Assembly (NCBI GenBank): GCA_019637395.1
Contig: JAHBVR010000005.1
Span: forward strand, 124,001-188,000
Origin: Vulcanimicrobiota bacterium
Lineage (GTDB): Bacteria; Vulcanimicrobiota; Xenobia; Xenobiales; JADMJV01
DNA: 64,000 nucleotides
Direction: 5' to 3'
This document shows, in pieces, positions 17,801-26,787 of the stretch; the stretch's first letter is position 1, and every line of letters begins with the position of its first letter. The translations under genes were made by a program, and so were the position numbers. The notes beneath the pieces are model-generated. The model was not told the DNA's origin and did no database searches. It saw only the letters and a program-made list of their open reading frames with translations.

Positions 17801-20800
17801 CGCGACCGCCGATCCCTTTGCAGCGCCGGCAGCCGATCCGTTTGGCGCCCCCGCCCAGGACCCGTTCGCGGCCCCGGCTGCGGACCCGTTTGCCGCGACT
17901 GCCGATCCCTTTGCAGCGCCGGCCGCCGACCCGTTCGGCGCCCCCGCCCAGGACCCGTTCGCGGCCCCGGCTGCGGACCCGTTTGCCGCGACTGCCGATC
18001 CCTTTGCGGCCCCGGCCGCCGATCCGTTCGCAGCCACCTCTGACCCGTTCGCGGCTCCTCCCGCGGCGGCGGTCGATCCCTTTGCCGCCCCTGCCGGGGA
18101 CCCGTTTGCGGCTCCGGCTGCCGACCCGTTCGCCGCTCCGCCTCAATCCGACCCCTTTGGCGCTTCCGGCGAGCCTTTCAGCTCTGCCGTCTCTGACCCG
18201 TTCGCCTCGGCTCCCGATCCGTTTGGCACCAGTCCCGAATCCTATGCCGCCGCTCCCGCTCAGGATCCTTTCGCTGCGCCGCCCGCCAGCGATCCATTTG
18301 CCTCCTCTCCGGTCCAGGACCCGTTTGCCGTGGCCGCGCCCAGTCTGTCACTGCCCGGCGATCCGTTCAGCGCTCCGCCGACCCTGGAACCGCCTCCCAG
18401 CGCGGAGCCATTCTCGGCGGCCAGCCTCCAGGTCGGCGATCCCTTTGCCGCCCCGGTGGCGGCGGCTCCACTGGACCCGTTCGGCGCCCCCCCGGCCCTC
18501 GACCCCTTCGCCGCTCCGGTCGCCCTCGATCCGTTTGCTTCTACTCTGTCAGCCCCGCCCCAACTGGAGCCGATAGCTGAGCCCGTGAGTGCCGGATTGC
18601 AGGCTCCGCCCGCCTTCGACCCTTTCGCTCCCACCATGGAGGCTCAGCCGCTACTGGCCCCACCGCCCGACCTCGGGCCGCCTCCTTCGCTGGAGTTGTT
18701 CTCAGCTCCGCCGGCGGAAGCCGCTCCCTCCTTGGAAGAGTCTCCCTTCGCCCTGAGGGTGGAGGCTCCGCTGGCTCCGCCGGCTTTTGATTCGGGCGAA
18801 GCTCCCTCGCTGAACCTGGGAGCGCCCGAAGCCGATCGCGGCGGCGCCCCGGTCGAATCGACCTTCGGTGCCTCGCCTTCGCACTTCTTTGATAAACTCA
18901 AGCAGGGCGCCCAGGCCGAGGCCTCACCCCCCGCCGCTGGTGGGGGAGCTGATTCACTGGCCGAGCGGATTGCTCGTCGTAATAAGTCCAAACAAGAGGA
19001 GATCGAAGTCCCCGGCGATCTGCCCATCCTGGAGCTCCCTCCCTTACAGGCTGACCTGCAGCCGCTCCCGCCACCTCCGGCGGCGGCCTGGGAGGAGCCG
19101 GTGGTGGCGCCCGTGGCCTTCGCTCCGGTCATCGAGGCCAGCAGCGAGCCTATCGCGTCGGAACGGACTCATTTCGAGCCGGTACCGGCCGAGCCGCCCG
19201 CTTTCCAGGAGTCCATGCAGCTCGAGACCCCGCCCGTGGTCGAGCCGGAGCCCGAACCCGAGCCCGAGCCCGAGCCGGAACCCGAGCCCGAGCCGCTGCC
19301 TCCGGAGCCGATTTTCGGCCGCCCGCGTAGCAGCTTCTCGGTCGAGTCGGAAGTTTCGGGGGACCAGGTGCAGCAGGCTCGCGAAGTCCGCGAGAAGAAC
19401 GAAGGAGCGGACGTGGCCTCCTTGATTCGGGCTTATCGGCGCTCCATCGAGGAGAATCCGGACAACCTGTTGCTGCGCACCAACCTGGCTGACCTGCATC
19501 TCAACTACGGACTGCTGGAAGACGCGGTGGTGCAATACCGTCAGATCATCAAGCGCAATCCCAACAGCGTAGGTCTGCACCACCGCCTGATTCAGGCCCA
19601 CCTGTGGAACGATAATTACGAAGAGGCCGCGGCCACTCTGATGGAGCTTTCCCAGTTGCATGTCAGCCGGGGAGAACTACAGGATGCGCTCGACGGTATG
19701 CAGACGGTGCTCAGTCTGGATCCTCACCACTTCCAGGCGCGCCGCCAGTTGGTCGACCTGTGTTCGGCCCAGGGCGAAGCGCGCCTGGCCACCCATCACC
19801 TGCGTCAACTGGCCGAAGCCGCCCTCACTAAGGGCAGCGTAGAGGAGGCCATCGAGGCCTTCTCCCGCCTTATGGAAATCAGCGACGATCCCAGCTTCCA
19901 GGACCGCCTGGCTCAAGTCTACGAGAGTCAGGGCCGCACCGAGGAAGCGCTTCACCACTATCGCCAACTGGTAGAACGTTATTGGCAGGCCGAGAAGTGG
20001 GAAGAAGCCGCCTCGGCCACCGAGCGCATCGTCACCTTGATGCCGGAAGACTTGACGGTGCGGCGCAGCCTCACCGAACTCTATCAGCGTCTCGGCCTGA
20101 CCGAACGCGTGTTGGAGCAGCGTTACCAGTTGGGTTGTCACTACTTCAGCGTGGGCGATGTCAACGCCGCCGCCGAGTTGCTCGAGCAAGTCCTGCATGA
20201 GCAGCCGAGCCACAACCAGGCCCGCCGCGTTCTGCTGGACGTCTACCTGGCTCAGGGACGGATCGAGGAGGCTCTGAAGCAGTCGGAGTCGCTGACGGCC
20301 CACTACATTCAGGAAAAAGACCACCAGAACGCCATCGATCTCTACCTGAAGCTGGTCGAAGCCCAGCCCGAAAACGCCGAGTTGCGCAAGAACCTCATTC
20401 GTTTCTACGAGATGGCCGAGGATTCCGAGCAGGCGTCCGAGCAATGGCTGGCTCTGGCTCAGCTTTACTCTCGCTTCGAATCCTGGGAAGAATCCGTGGG
20501 TGCCTATCAGAAGGTGTTGGAGCTGGACGAGAATCGCTCCGAGATCCACTACCAGTTGGCCCGCATCTACCTGGAGAAGCTGGGCGACCCGGCTCAGGCT
20601 CTGCAAGAGTTCCACCGCGTTTATGAACTCGATCCGGGCAATACCCAGGCGATGGGCAAGTACATCCGCATCCTGTTGCGCCTGAGCAAAGCCGACAGCG
20701 CCGCCGAAGTGTTGCGCCGCCTGGCTGAAGTCAACCCGGATGCGGCCGAAGTCAAGGATTCGGTGATGAAGGACTTCAAAGGCCGTATCGAGAGTGAGCC

Positions 20801-21215
20801 GGGCGATCTGCGCGCCCGCTTCGTCTTCGGTGAACTCTCCTACCACCTGGGCGAGCTGGACCTGGCCATCGAGCAGTTTCAGCAGACTCGCCGCGATCGG
20901 GCCTTCGAACTCAAGTCCTACAACATGCTGGGGCAATGCTTCGCCGAAAAGCACGGTTTCAACATGCTCGACCTGGCCATCCGCCAGTTCCGCCGCGGTC
21001 TGGAGACCCCCGGTTTCTCTGAACAAGAGTACCTGGAGCTACGCTATAACCTGGCCATGCTGCAGTACAAGAACAACCGTCTGCAAGAAGCCCTGCAGGA
21101 GCTCAAAGACTGCTACGCGGTGGACATCGCCTACCGCGACGTGCGCGAATGGATTCGTCGTATCGAGAACGAGATCGCCGGTGGGCCCAAGGTCAACCGC
21201 GGACCGCAGAAGTAA
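14856..21215 (+). CDS. giant TPR protein with a central DPF-repeat domain
   Basis: The GTG at 14856 with GGAGG 8 nt upstream is preferred over the TTG at 14841, giving 2119 residues. Residues about 1-330 are TPR repeats (EQGDWDQAIEGYTKALEADP and so on). Residues about 330-490 are Gly/Ala/Lys-rich and low complexity. Residues about 495-1260 hold roughly 84 Asp-Pro-Phe motifs spaced by 4-8 small residues. A Pro/Glu-rich stretch with an EP-dipeptide tract (near 1470) follows. Residues about 1510-2110 are again TPR repeats. No signal peptide or membrane helix is visible, so it is likely cytoplasmic. Its last about 100 residues are related to the end of the next protein. It heads a row of eight same-strand genes with TPR, roadblock and CheY domains. 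A scaffold binding many partners through the DPF array is an inference. Confidence 0.85.
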   Translation: MSGALQMEANAAFEQGDWDQAIEGYTKALEADPNDAESCRRLADTRAIRGNLNLVVDTYLQLMDILCAQSNYQAALQVADWVKCIKPESDAVRAKTVDIYIKLGDMAKVVQHSMELARLYIELGQGESAISLLIEAQKADPGNLEIGLELAETYVSQGHMQEGAKQYRHMGHVLVDQGNLERASEAFRRLKLIAPDDAGILLTLGNIYVELKRYNEAEQEYRSILRHNLNHEEALLALGRVCQLKCQWRDAILAFNRILNINPGEVTAKERLGELYQQQSLIQDAIKYYLLAAQAYFEIEERDRAIRLYQIVLGLDPSHPTAVRELTNLEAPLVGIRNEAIEPPTPRPEKVSASEAPAAGAREGGSLAAGLVARGEEGGGGGRSGMLRRTAGAAKTPGKAPLAGKPKLGEGKPQLGGGGATKQGLFRSGAGGGGDKPMLSRRGAKKVEDTIEDSVGASSNEMVMPAAPQRSMMAPSGGEGLGSPPDDAAFAPAGGHDPFAAAGSHDPFASAHTVDPFAAAESGGFGVAADPFAGEGDPFAAADPFAVGNDPFAAAGDPFAAAGDPFAAAGDPFAPGNDPFAAQAAPVDPFAAQADPFANAADPFASAPAAGDPFAGQSAHDPFAASSADPFAAPAEPFAVQADPFASAGQDPFAAPAHDPFAAPAHDPFGAAASDSLAASAQNPFGTPAASPANHDPFAASADPFGSPAADPFAVPAADPFGAPAQDPFAAPADPFAATADPFAAPAADSFAAPAQDPFAATNDPFGAPASDPFAAPAADPFGAPAQDPFAATSDPFAAPAADPFGAPAQDPFAATSDPFAAPAADPFGAPAQDPFAASTDPFAAPAADPFGAPAQDPFATTADPFAAPAVDPFGAPAQDPFAATSDPFGAPANDPFASPAADPFAATADPFAAPAADPFAATADPFAAPAADPFAATADPFAAPAADPFGAPAQDPFATTADPFAAPAADPFAAPTVDPFAATADPFAAPAADPFGAPAQDPFAAPAADPFAATADPFAAPAADPFGAPAQDPFAAPAADPFAATADPFAAPAADPFAATSDPFAAPPAAAVDPFAAPAGDPFAAPAADPFAAPPQSDPFGASGEPFSSAVSDPFASAPDPFGTSPESYAAAPAQDPFAAPPASDPFASSPVQDPFAVAAPSLSLPGDPFSAPPTLEPPPSAEPFSAASLQVGDPFAAPVAAAPLDPFGAPPALDPFAAPVALDPFASTLSAPPQLEPIAEPVSAGLQAPPAFDPFAPTMEAQPLLAPPPDLGPPPSLELFSAPPAEAAPSLEESPFALRVEAPLAPPAFDSGEAPSLNLGAPEADRGGAPVESTFGASPSHFFDKLKQGAQAEASPPAAGGGADSLAERIARRNKSKQEEIEVPGDLPILELPPLQADLQPLPPPPAAAWEEPVVAPVAFAPVIEASSEPIASERTHFEPVPAEPPAFQESMQLETPPVVEPEPEPEPEPEPEPEPEPLPPEPIFGRPRSSFSVESEVSGDQVQQAREVREKNEGADVASLIRAYRRSIEENPDNLLLRTNLADLHLNYGLLEDAVVQYRQIIKRNPNSVGLHHRLIQAHLWNDNYEEAAATLMELSQLHVSRGELQDALDGMQTVLSLDPHHFQARRQLVDLCSAQGEARLATHHLRQLAEAALTKGSVEEAIEAFSRLMEISDDPSFQDRLAQVYESQGRTEEALHHYRQLVERYWQAEKWEEAASATERIVTLMPEDLTVRRSLTELYQRLGLTERVLEQRYQLGCHYFSVGDVNAAAELLEQVLHEQPSHNQARRVLLDVYLAQGRIEEALKQSESLTAHYIQEKDHQNAIDLYLKLVEAQPENAELRKNLIRFYEMAEDSEQASEQWLALAQLYSRFESWEESVGAYQKVLELDENRSEIHYQLARIYLEKLGDPAQALQEFHRVYELDPGNTQAMGKYIRILLRLSKADSAAEVLRRLAEVNPDAAEVKDSVMKDFKGRIESEPGDLRARFVFGELSYHLGELDLAIEQFQQTRRDRAFELKSYNMLGQCFAEKHGFNMLDLAIRQFRRGLETPGFSEQEYLELRYNLAMLQYKNNRLQEALQELKDCYAVDIAYRDVREWIRRIENEIAGGPKVNRGPQK
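16341..18626 (+). repeat. DPF tandem-repeat region inside the giant TPR gene
   Basis: The coding sequence repeats a DPF core about 84 times by hand count. The commonest units are DPFAAPAA, DPFGAPAQ and DPFAATS, which combine into a 23-residue (69-nt) higher-order unit repeated nearly exactly around 17170-17400. The reading frame is kept throughout, and near the ends the units decay (EPF, NPF, DSF variants). This looks like expansion by replication slippage or unequal recombination under selection for the DPF core. Confidence 0.95.
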
Positions 21216-21232
21216 GCCAGGGGATTTAGAGA

Positions 21233-24200
21233 ATGTCTGACCAGCAAATTATTCAACAGTGGCTTACTTACGCCAGCAAACTGGCCCAGCAGGGCCGTCT
21301 CGACGAAGCGATCCAGGCGCTGCTCAAAGTGGTCGAAGAGGACCCGCAGAACCTTGAGGTGCGCAACGCCATCATCAAGTTCGCTTCCCAAAAGGGCGAC
21401 TACACGGTGGTGGTTTATCAGCACATGGATTGTGCCGAACTTTACGTTTTGGCGGGCGACAAAAAATCGGCCATGGAGCGCTACGAAACCATCCTGCGCC
21501 TGGAAGAAACCGTCCAACTGGGTCCGCACAGCCGCGCTGACGCGGTCATGCAGGTTCGCCAGTTGGTGGCCACCGTCAAGCCGGAAATCTACCTGCGCAT
21601 CGGCGAGTTCCGCCTGGAGCACAATCAGGTCGACCAGGCGCTGCAGTACCTGAAGAAGTCTCAGGAACTGAAGCCGGGTATCTGGGATACTCACATGGCC
21701 CTGGGCCGCGCTTTCATGATCAAGGAAGCTTACAAGGACGCCATCGGTGAGTTTCAAGAGGTGCTCCGACTGACTCAGGAAGACGGCCAGGAAGCTCAGG
21801 CCCAGGCTTATGAAATGCTGGGCGAGGTGTTCGTGCGCCAGGGCCGTCCCCCGGCCGCCACCATCACCTGGTTCGATCGCGCCGCCCTGCTTTACGTGCA
21901 AAAGCAGATGTTCAACGAGGCCTGCCGGGCTTACGGCCGCATCGTCGAGGTGGACGGAACCAACAAGGAAGCCCTCAACAGCCTGGGCGAGCTCTACAGT
22001 CGCCTCAATATGAAGGAAAAGGCCGTCCAGGTCTACAGCCGGCTGGCTGATATGTTCGAAAAAGAGGGAACGGCTCTCGATAAGGTCATTCAGCTCTACG
22101 AAACCATCATCCAGTTGGAGCCGCAGAATCGGCCCGTCGGCGAAAAGCTGGTCGGCATCTACGCCAATATTCTGCAGCGTAGTCCCAACAACGTCTCCAT
22201 CCGCGGCCGTTTGGTCGAACATCTGGTCCGCCAGCAGCGCAACCAGGAATTACCTCCTCACTATCTGGCCATGGCCCAATATCAGATGGAGCGCGGCATG
22301 ACCGACGAGGCCGTCAAGGCCCTGCGCCGTCTGCTGGAGATCGATAGCCAGTATCTGGAAGCCCGCGAAATGCTGGGCGATCTCTATCTCAAGCGCGAGA
22401 TGAAGACCGAAGCCAAAGACGAGTTCCAGCAGGTGATCAAGATCTATCGCTCTCAGGGCAAAGAAGAAGCCGCTCTGGAGCTGCAGCAGAAAATGGTGCA
22501 GCTTTTCCCCGAGGATATCGAGCTGCCTTATCAGGTCGCCGTTGGTTTGCGGGACCGCGGGGACTTCGCGGGAGCGCTCCACGAACTCGACCGGCTGGTA
22601 ACTCAACGTCCCGATGACCTGCGCGCCCTGGTCTATCGCGGCGAATGCCTGCTGGCCCTGGAGCGCCACAGCGAGGCCGCCCAGAACTACGAAATGATTC
22701 TGCGTTTGGAACCTGATCAGCTAGAAGTGCGGCGGGCCGCTATCGCTGCCTACCTGCAACTCAACCAACCGCAATACGCCGCCCACCATCTGCATCAATT
22801 GCCCCAGGATGACCCTAAGAAGGGGGCACTGCAGCGCCGCCTTATCGCCCAGCTCCTGGAGGCCCGCCAACTGGACGTGGCCGAACAGGAAATGGCCCAC
22901 CTGCCCAGCGACGACGAGCAGTTGCTGTCGATGCGCAAGGAGTTGGTCAAACTCCACCTCGACGCCGGCAATCTGGAAAAAGCCTTTGAAGGGCTTCCCC
23001 AGATTCCGCGTTCGGAGCGGGAACGCAACAGCCTGGTCACGCGCCTCTTAGAAATTCCCCTGAGCCAGGGCGACCTGGAAACGGCCGCCCGCACCATTCA
23101 TCGCCTGCCCGAGGACGATCCGCTCAAGGTCACCTTCCACCGCCGCCTCATCACCGCCTACCTGGAAGCTGGCCGGCTTAACGACGCCGCTCACGACGTG
23201 GCCCGCCTGCCTCAGGATGATGAAGGACGCTCCCGGCTCATCAGCCAGGTCATCAGCGGCTACCTGAACGCTCATCAATATCGCGAAGCAGCCGACCAGA
23301 TCTATCGCCTGAACGACACCGATCCGTTGCGCAACTCCTTTATGGGCCAGCTCATCGAGGCGCTGATCGGCGTCGGGGAATTGGAACGGGCCGCCCAGGA
23401 AGTGAGCCGGTTGGGGGAGAGCGATGAAATCAAGCCGCGCTATCATCGCCGCCTGATTCAGGCCTACCTGAACGCCAGCCGTTTTGAGGAAGCCGAAAAA
23501 TCCATCGTCACCTTAAACGACGCCGACCCGGAAAAGCGCTCGTTCTTGCGCCTGCTGGTGCAGAAATTCTTGACCATGGGCCAGTTCGACCGGGTGCGCG
23601 ACCTGGTGGCTCATATGCCCGAGGATATGGAGGAGCGCTCCCAATACCTCGACGGTCTGGTGCACAACTACCTCGACCTCGGCGAATTAGGCAAGGCGCG
23701 CAGCCAGGTTTTCTCCATGGCCGACATGGCCTCGCGGGCCGGCAACCACCTGGAAGCCGAGCGCCTCTATCGAGAAATCCTGGCCTATCAGCCGTCGGAC
23801 GTCGACATCCGCCTGCACCTGTGCCAGGCCCTGGCTTCGCAGGGCCAGGCGGAGCGGGCCCGCGAAGGGATGCTGGTGCTGGCCGGGCGTTTCCATCGCG
23901 AAGGCAACGCCACCTCAGCGGCTGACGTCTACTCGCGCATGCTCGACCTGGATAGCCATAATCTCAACGCTCGCTACCGCCTGGGCAGCCTCTGGGCGGA
24001 ACAGGGCCAGACCGCTCAGGCGCTGGAGCAGTTCGCGCAACTGGCCAAGGTCTACCTCGAGCAGAACCTGCCCGAGGTCGCCCAACGAGTTCTCAAAAAA
24101 ATCCTGGAGCTCGATCCCAAGGATATCGACCATCGCCGTCAGGCCATTCGCCTGCTCATTCGCAACCTGCGCTTCGAAGAAGCCACCGAGCACTACCGCA

Positions 24201-25603
24201 TCCTGCTGGGTATCCACCTGGAGCGCGGCGAAGTGGATGAAGCCCTGGAATGCGTCAAGGAAATCGTCAACCTGCAGCCGCTCAACCTGGAGTTGCGCCA
24301 GCAACTGGGTGCTCTTTTCCTGAAAGCCGGCTTTCTCGAGCACGGCCAGAGCCTGCTCGAATCGCTGGCCGAAGACTGCCGGGAAAAGCGCGATACCGAC
24401 CGGATGTTGCGCGTGCTCAATACCCTGGCCGAAAGCTTTGCCGCCAACGAACAGTGGGAAACCTCGCTGGAATATCGCGAGCGCATCGCCGATGTCATTC
24501 GCGACACCGAAGGCTGGCCCAAGGCCCAGGCGGCTTACCTGGAAATCGTGCTCGGTTATCTGGAGCACTCCCAGAAGGAAAGTGCCGACGCCATCTTCGT
24601 CAAGTTGGTGGACGGCTTCTTCCGTTACAAGGTCGTCCTGGAAGGTGTCGAGCAACTGGAAATCCTGCAGCAGCAACTGGCCGACATGGGCAAGCCGACC
24701 ATGGCCTTGAGTGTGCGCGAACGCATCGCCTCAATTCTGGAGCGCCAGGACCAGTGGGATCGCGCCATTCAGACCTTGCTGGAGATTTCCCACAGTTACC
24801 TGGTGCTGCAAGAAGTGGAGCGGGGCGTGGAATTCCTGCGCCGCGCCGCTGATCAGGCTCTCACTCACGACCGCACCGAGCAGGGCATCGAGATTCTCTT
24901 CCAGTTGGCCGACAAGCTGATTCAGCACCGTTCGCTGGAGCACGCTCGTCCCGTGCTCGACGAATTGCTGCGTATCGCCCAGGATAACCCGGCCTTCCTG
25001 GAGCGGGTGGGCGACGTCTTGTTCCACCAGGGCAAGTTCGAAGAAGCTCGTCCGATTTATGCCGAGGTTTTGGAGAAGGAGCCGGGACGACCCGAGTCTT
25101 TGTCTCGCGTGGCCATCATTTACGCCAAGGAGTCGCGCTGGGAAGACGCCGCCGATATCGCCCGCCAGATCTTCTCCAAGGGCCTGGTCTCCAAGATTAT
25201 TCGCGAATATCGGGCCGTTACCGGCTTCCGTCCGGGTGACGCCGGTTCTCATCTGCGCTTGGGCCAGTTCTACCAGCAGCTCGGCTTCGTCGAAGAGGCC
25301 ATCATCGAGTACGGATTGGCCGCCAAGGACCCGTCCAAGTTCCTGATGGCCTGCAATCAACTGGCCCTCTGCTTTTCCCAGCAGGGTTACAGCGATCTGG
25401 CCGTGCGCCAGTTCCAAATTGCCCTGGAAACCCCCGGTTACCAGGACGAGGAGCAACTCGACCTGCGTTACTTCCTGGGCCGTACCTTAGAAGATTTGGG
25501 CCGCTACAAGGAAGCCATGCACGCCTACCAGGAGTGTTTCGTGGTCGATATCCGCTATCGAGATGTGGCTCAACGTATTGAAGGTCTCGGGGATAAAATG
25601 TAG
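21233..25603 (+). CDS. giant TPR/helical-repeat protein
   Basis: The ATG at 21233 lies 17 nt after the previous stop. The 1456-residue protein is helical repeat from end to end: canonical 34-residue TPRs (for example QGRLDEAIQALLKVVEEDPQN near the start), and between about 500 and 830 a more uniform 33-36-residue repeat with an R-L-x-x-D-D-P turn (FHRRLITAYLEAGRLNDAAHDVARL). No membrane segment or signal peptide is seen. The C-terminal about 90 residues (LAVRQFQIALETPGY ... VVDIRYRDVAQRI) match the end of the preceding giant protein, so the two share a terminal module. Such proteins serve as scaffolds for multi-protein complexes. Same operon as the flanking TPR and roadblock genes is likely. 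Confidence 0.88.
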   Translation: MSDQQIIQQWLTYASKLAQQGRLDEAIQALLKVVEEDPQNLEVRNAIIKFASQKGDYTVVVYQHMDCAELYVLAGDKKSAMERYETILRLEETVQLGPHSRADAVMQVRQLVATVKPEIYLRIGEFRLEHNQVDQALQYLKKSQELKPGIWDTHMALGRAFMIKEAYKDAIGEFQEVLRLTQEDGQEAQAQAYEMLGEVFVRQGRPPAATITWFDRAALLYVQKQMFNEACRAYGRIVEVDGTNKEALNSLGELYSRLNMKEKAVQVYSRLADMFEKEGTALDKVIQLYETIIQLEPQNRPVGEKLVGIYANILQRSPNNVSIRGRLVEHLVRQQRNQELPPHYLAMAQYQMERGMTDEAVKALRRLLEIDSQYLEAREMLGDLYLKREMKTEAKDEFQQVIKIYRSQGKEEAALELQQKMVQLFPEDIELPYQVAVGLRDRGDFAGALHELDRLVTQRPDDLRALVYRGECLLALERHSEAAQNYEMILRLEPDQLEVRRAAIAAYLQLNQPQYAAHHLHQLPQDDPKKGALQRRLIAQLLEARQLDVAEQEMAHLPSDDEQLLSMRKELVKLHLDAGNLEKAFEGLPQIPRSERERNSLVTRLLEIPLSQGDLETAARTIHRLPEDDPLKVTFHRRLITAYLEAGRLNDAAHDVARLPQDDEGRSRLISQVISGYLNAHQYREAADQIYRLNDTDPLRNSFMGQLIEALIGVGELERAAQEVSRLGESDEIKPRYHRRLIQAYLNASRFEEAEKSIVTLNDADPEKRSFLRLLVQKFLTMGQFDRVRDLVAHMPEDMEERSQYLDGLVHNYLDLGELGKARSQVFSMADMASRAGNHLEAERLYREILAYQPSDVDIRLHLCQALASQGQAERAREGMLVLAGRFHREGNATSAADVYSRMLDLDSHNLNARYRLGSLWAEQGQTAQALEQFAQLAKVYLEQNLPEVAQRVLKKILELDPKDIDHRRQAIRLLIRNLRFEEATEHYRILLGIHLERGEVDEALECVKEIVNLQPLNLELRQQLGALFLKAGFLEHGQSLLESLAEDCREKRDTDRMLRVLNTLAESFAANEQWETSLEYRERIADVIRDTEGWPKAQAAYLEIVLGYLEHSQKESADAIFVKLVDGFFRYKVVLEGVEQLEILQQQLADMGKPTMALSVRERIASILERQDQWDRAIQTLLEISHSYLVLQEVERGVEFLRRAADQALTHDRTEQGIEILFQLADKLIQHRSLEHARPVLDELLRIAQDNPAFLERVGDVLFHQGKFEEARPIYAEVLEKEPGRPESLSRVAIIYAKESRWEDAADIARQIFSKGLVSKIIREYRAVTGFRPGDAGSHLRLGQFYQQLGFVEEAIIEYGLAAKDPSKFLMACNQLALCFSQQGYSDLAVRQFQIALETPGYQDEEQLDLRYFLGRTLEDLGRYKEAMHAYQECFVVDIRYRDVAQRIEGLGDKM

Positions 25604-25626
25604 CCTTCGGGGTTGGTCTGCTTGGA

Positions 25627-25652
25627 GAGGGGTTGGCTTGGGCCAGCCCCTC
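25627..25652 (+). terminator. stem-loop, possible terminator or attenuator
   Basis: An 11-bp stem (GAGGGGTTGGC with GCCAGCCCCTC, one G-U pair) with a 4-nt loop lies 24 nt after the giant TPR stop. The T-run behind it is weak (CTTTC), so it may act as a partial terminator or an mRNA-stabilising hairpin inside the operon. A 7-bp inverted repeat (ATCATGC at 25680 and GCATGAT at 25701) lies further on before the next gene. Confidence 0.5.
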
Positions 25653-25775
25653 GCGCTTTCTCCAACTTCTCTCGCTCTCATCATGCAGGAAATCAAATCA
25701 GCATGATTGCAATCACAGGGTAGGTTTGACATGTCGGGCCAGCGAATACCTGAGGATAGTGGAAAGGAAGGTTCC

Positions 25776-26756
25776 GTGGACGTTTTGAGGTGGCGAAAAT
25801 CCTTGGCTGGTCTGGGTATGGCCTTGTCTACGACTTCGCTGGCCTGGGCCGCACCGCCTGACGCATTGGTCCAAAACCAGGGCGCCCTGTTGGGCAGTTT
25901 CGTGGTGCTGACCGTAGTGCTGGGTGGGCTCGGCCTGGCTGAAATGAAGGCCAACAAGGGCCGCAGCTTCGACCTGGAGATCGATCGCCTGGCCGCCGCC
26001 GCCGCTCAGCGTCAGGCCAAGAAGAGTGGAGATGTCTCCGGGCTTCTGGACGAAGAAGACTCCGGCAATCCTTCTTTGATGGCCGCTCGCATGCCGGAAA
26101 AGGCCCCTCCACCGCCTCCCACGGCCGGAATGCCCCCGCCCCCGCCGCCTCCCACGCGTGCCGCCGTTCCGCCGCCGCCCCCGCCGCCGCCTTCCGACAG
26201 TGGAGATAGCTTCGGTGCTCGCCTGGCAGCCGCTGACGACCTGGCCAAGCCGGCCGCCAAAACCGCTCCCATCTCGTTTGGAGGCGCCAGCCCGGTCCCT
26301 CCCCCGCCTGCCGAGAGCGGCTCCGGTAGTGGTGGTGGCGGCGGTTGGGCTGATCTGCTTCAGCGCGTTCGCTCCAATGAAAATGACCAGCCCAATCCTT
26401 TCAAAGGCGGGGGACCTTCGGCCATCCCCAGCACGGAAGAAGATAGCGCTCCCGCCAGGACCCCTTCCGGTTCCGGTGGCGATGCCTGGGAAGCTCTGTT
26501 GCGCAAGACCGCCGGCGCGGCTTCCGGTGAAGTTCCCGCGGCCATTCCACGGCCCGGCGTAGGTCTTCCCTCGAGCGGGTCTTTTGCAATTGGCAATACA
26601 GGGGGAACCGGGTCCGACCCAGAACCAGGGCGAGCGCCCTCGGGAGAGTCTGACGAGTCGCTGCCCGACTTCATCAAAAAGTCGGGTCGCACCATCTCGC
26701 TGGACCTGAACAAAGGCGGAGCCGCTTCGAATCCGTTTCAGAAGCCGCCTCAATAA
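25776..26756 (+). CDS. membrane-anchored or periplasmic polyproline protein
   Basis: The GTG at 25776 (AAGGA about 7 nt upstream) makes the product begin with a good Sec signal (RWRK n-region, hydrophobic core, AWA-APP site); the ATG at 25731 would bury it behind an acidic stretch. A second hydrophobic helix (LLGSFVVLTVVLGGLGLAEM) follows within 35 residues, so it may be a membrane protein with a cytoplasmic tail. The remaining 250 residues are disordered, with runs of seven to eight Pro (about 95-145), Gly/Ser-rich linkers and short motifs such as NPFKGGGPSA near the middle and SNPFQKPPQ at the end. The N-P-F motifs recall the DPF array two genes upstream. No enzymatic domain. Long Pro runs would need EF-P for translation. 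Confidence 0.65.
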   Translation: MDVLRWRKSLAGLGMALSTTSLAWAAPPDALVQNQGALLGSFVVLTVVLGGLGLAEMKANKGRSFDLEIDRLAAAAAQRQAKKSGDVSGLLDEEDSGNPSLMAARMPEKAPPPPPTAGMPPPPPPPTRAAVPPPPPPPPSDSGDSFGARLAAADDLAKPAAKTAPISFGGASPVPPPPAESGSGSGGGGGWADLLQRVRSNENDQPNPFKGGGPSAIPSTEEDSAPARTPSGSGGDAWEALLRKTAGAASGEVPAAIPRPGVGLPSSGSFAIGNTGGTGSDPEPGRAPSGESDESLPDFIKKSGRTISLDLNKGGAASNPFQKPPQ

Positions 26757-26787
26757 GTATTCTTGTTAACTAACGGAGGACTGGCAG

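Noticed and set aside
14940-18146. 1068-codon minus-strand frame full of Arg/Gly/Ser repeats
   Set aside because: It mirrors the DPF repeats of the giant TPR gene and has no start or domain support.
16285-18576. 763-codon frame of Arg/Leu/Pro repeats in a shifted plus frame
   Set aside because: It is an out-of-frame reading of the DPF coding repeats, with composition explained by the codon pattern.
16341-18626. Tandem repeats that could be taken for a CRISPR array
   Set aside because: Units are coding, vary in length (7-8 codons) and have no unique spacers; no cas genes are present.
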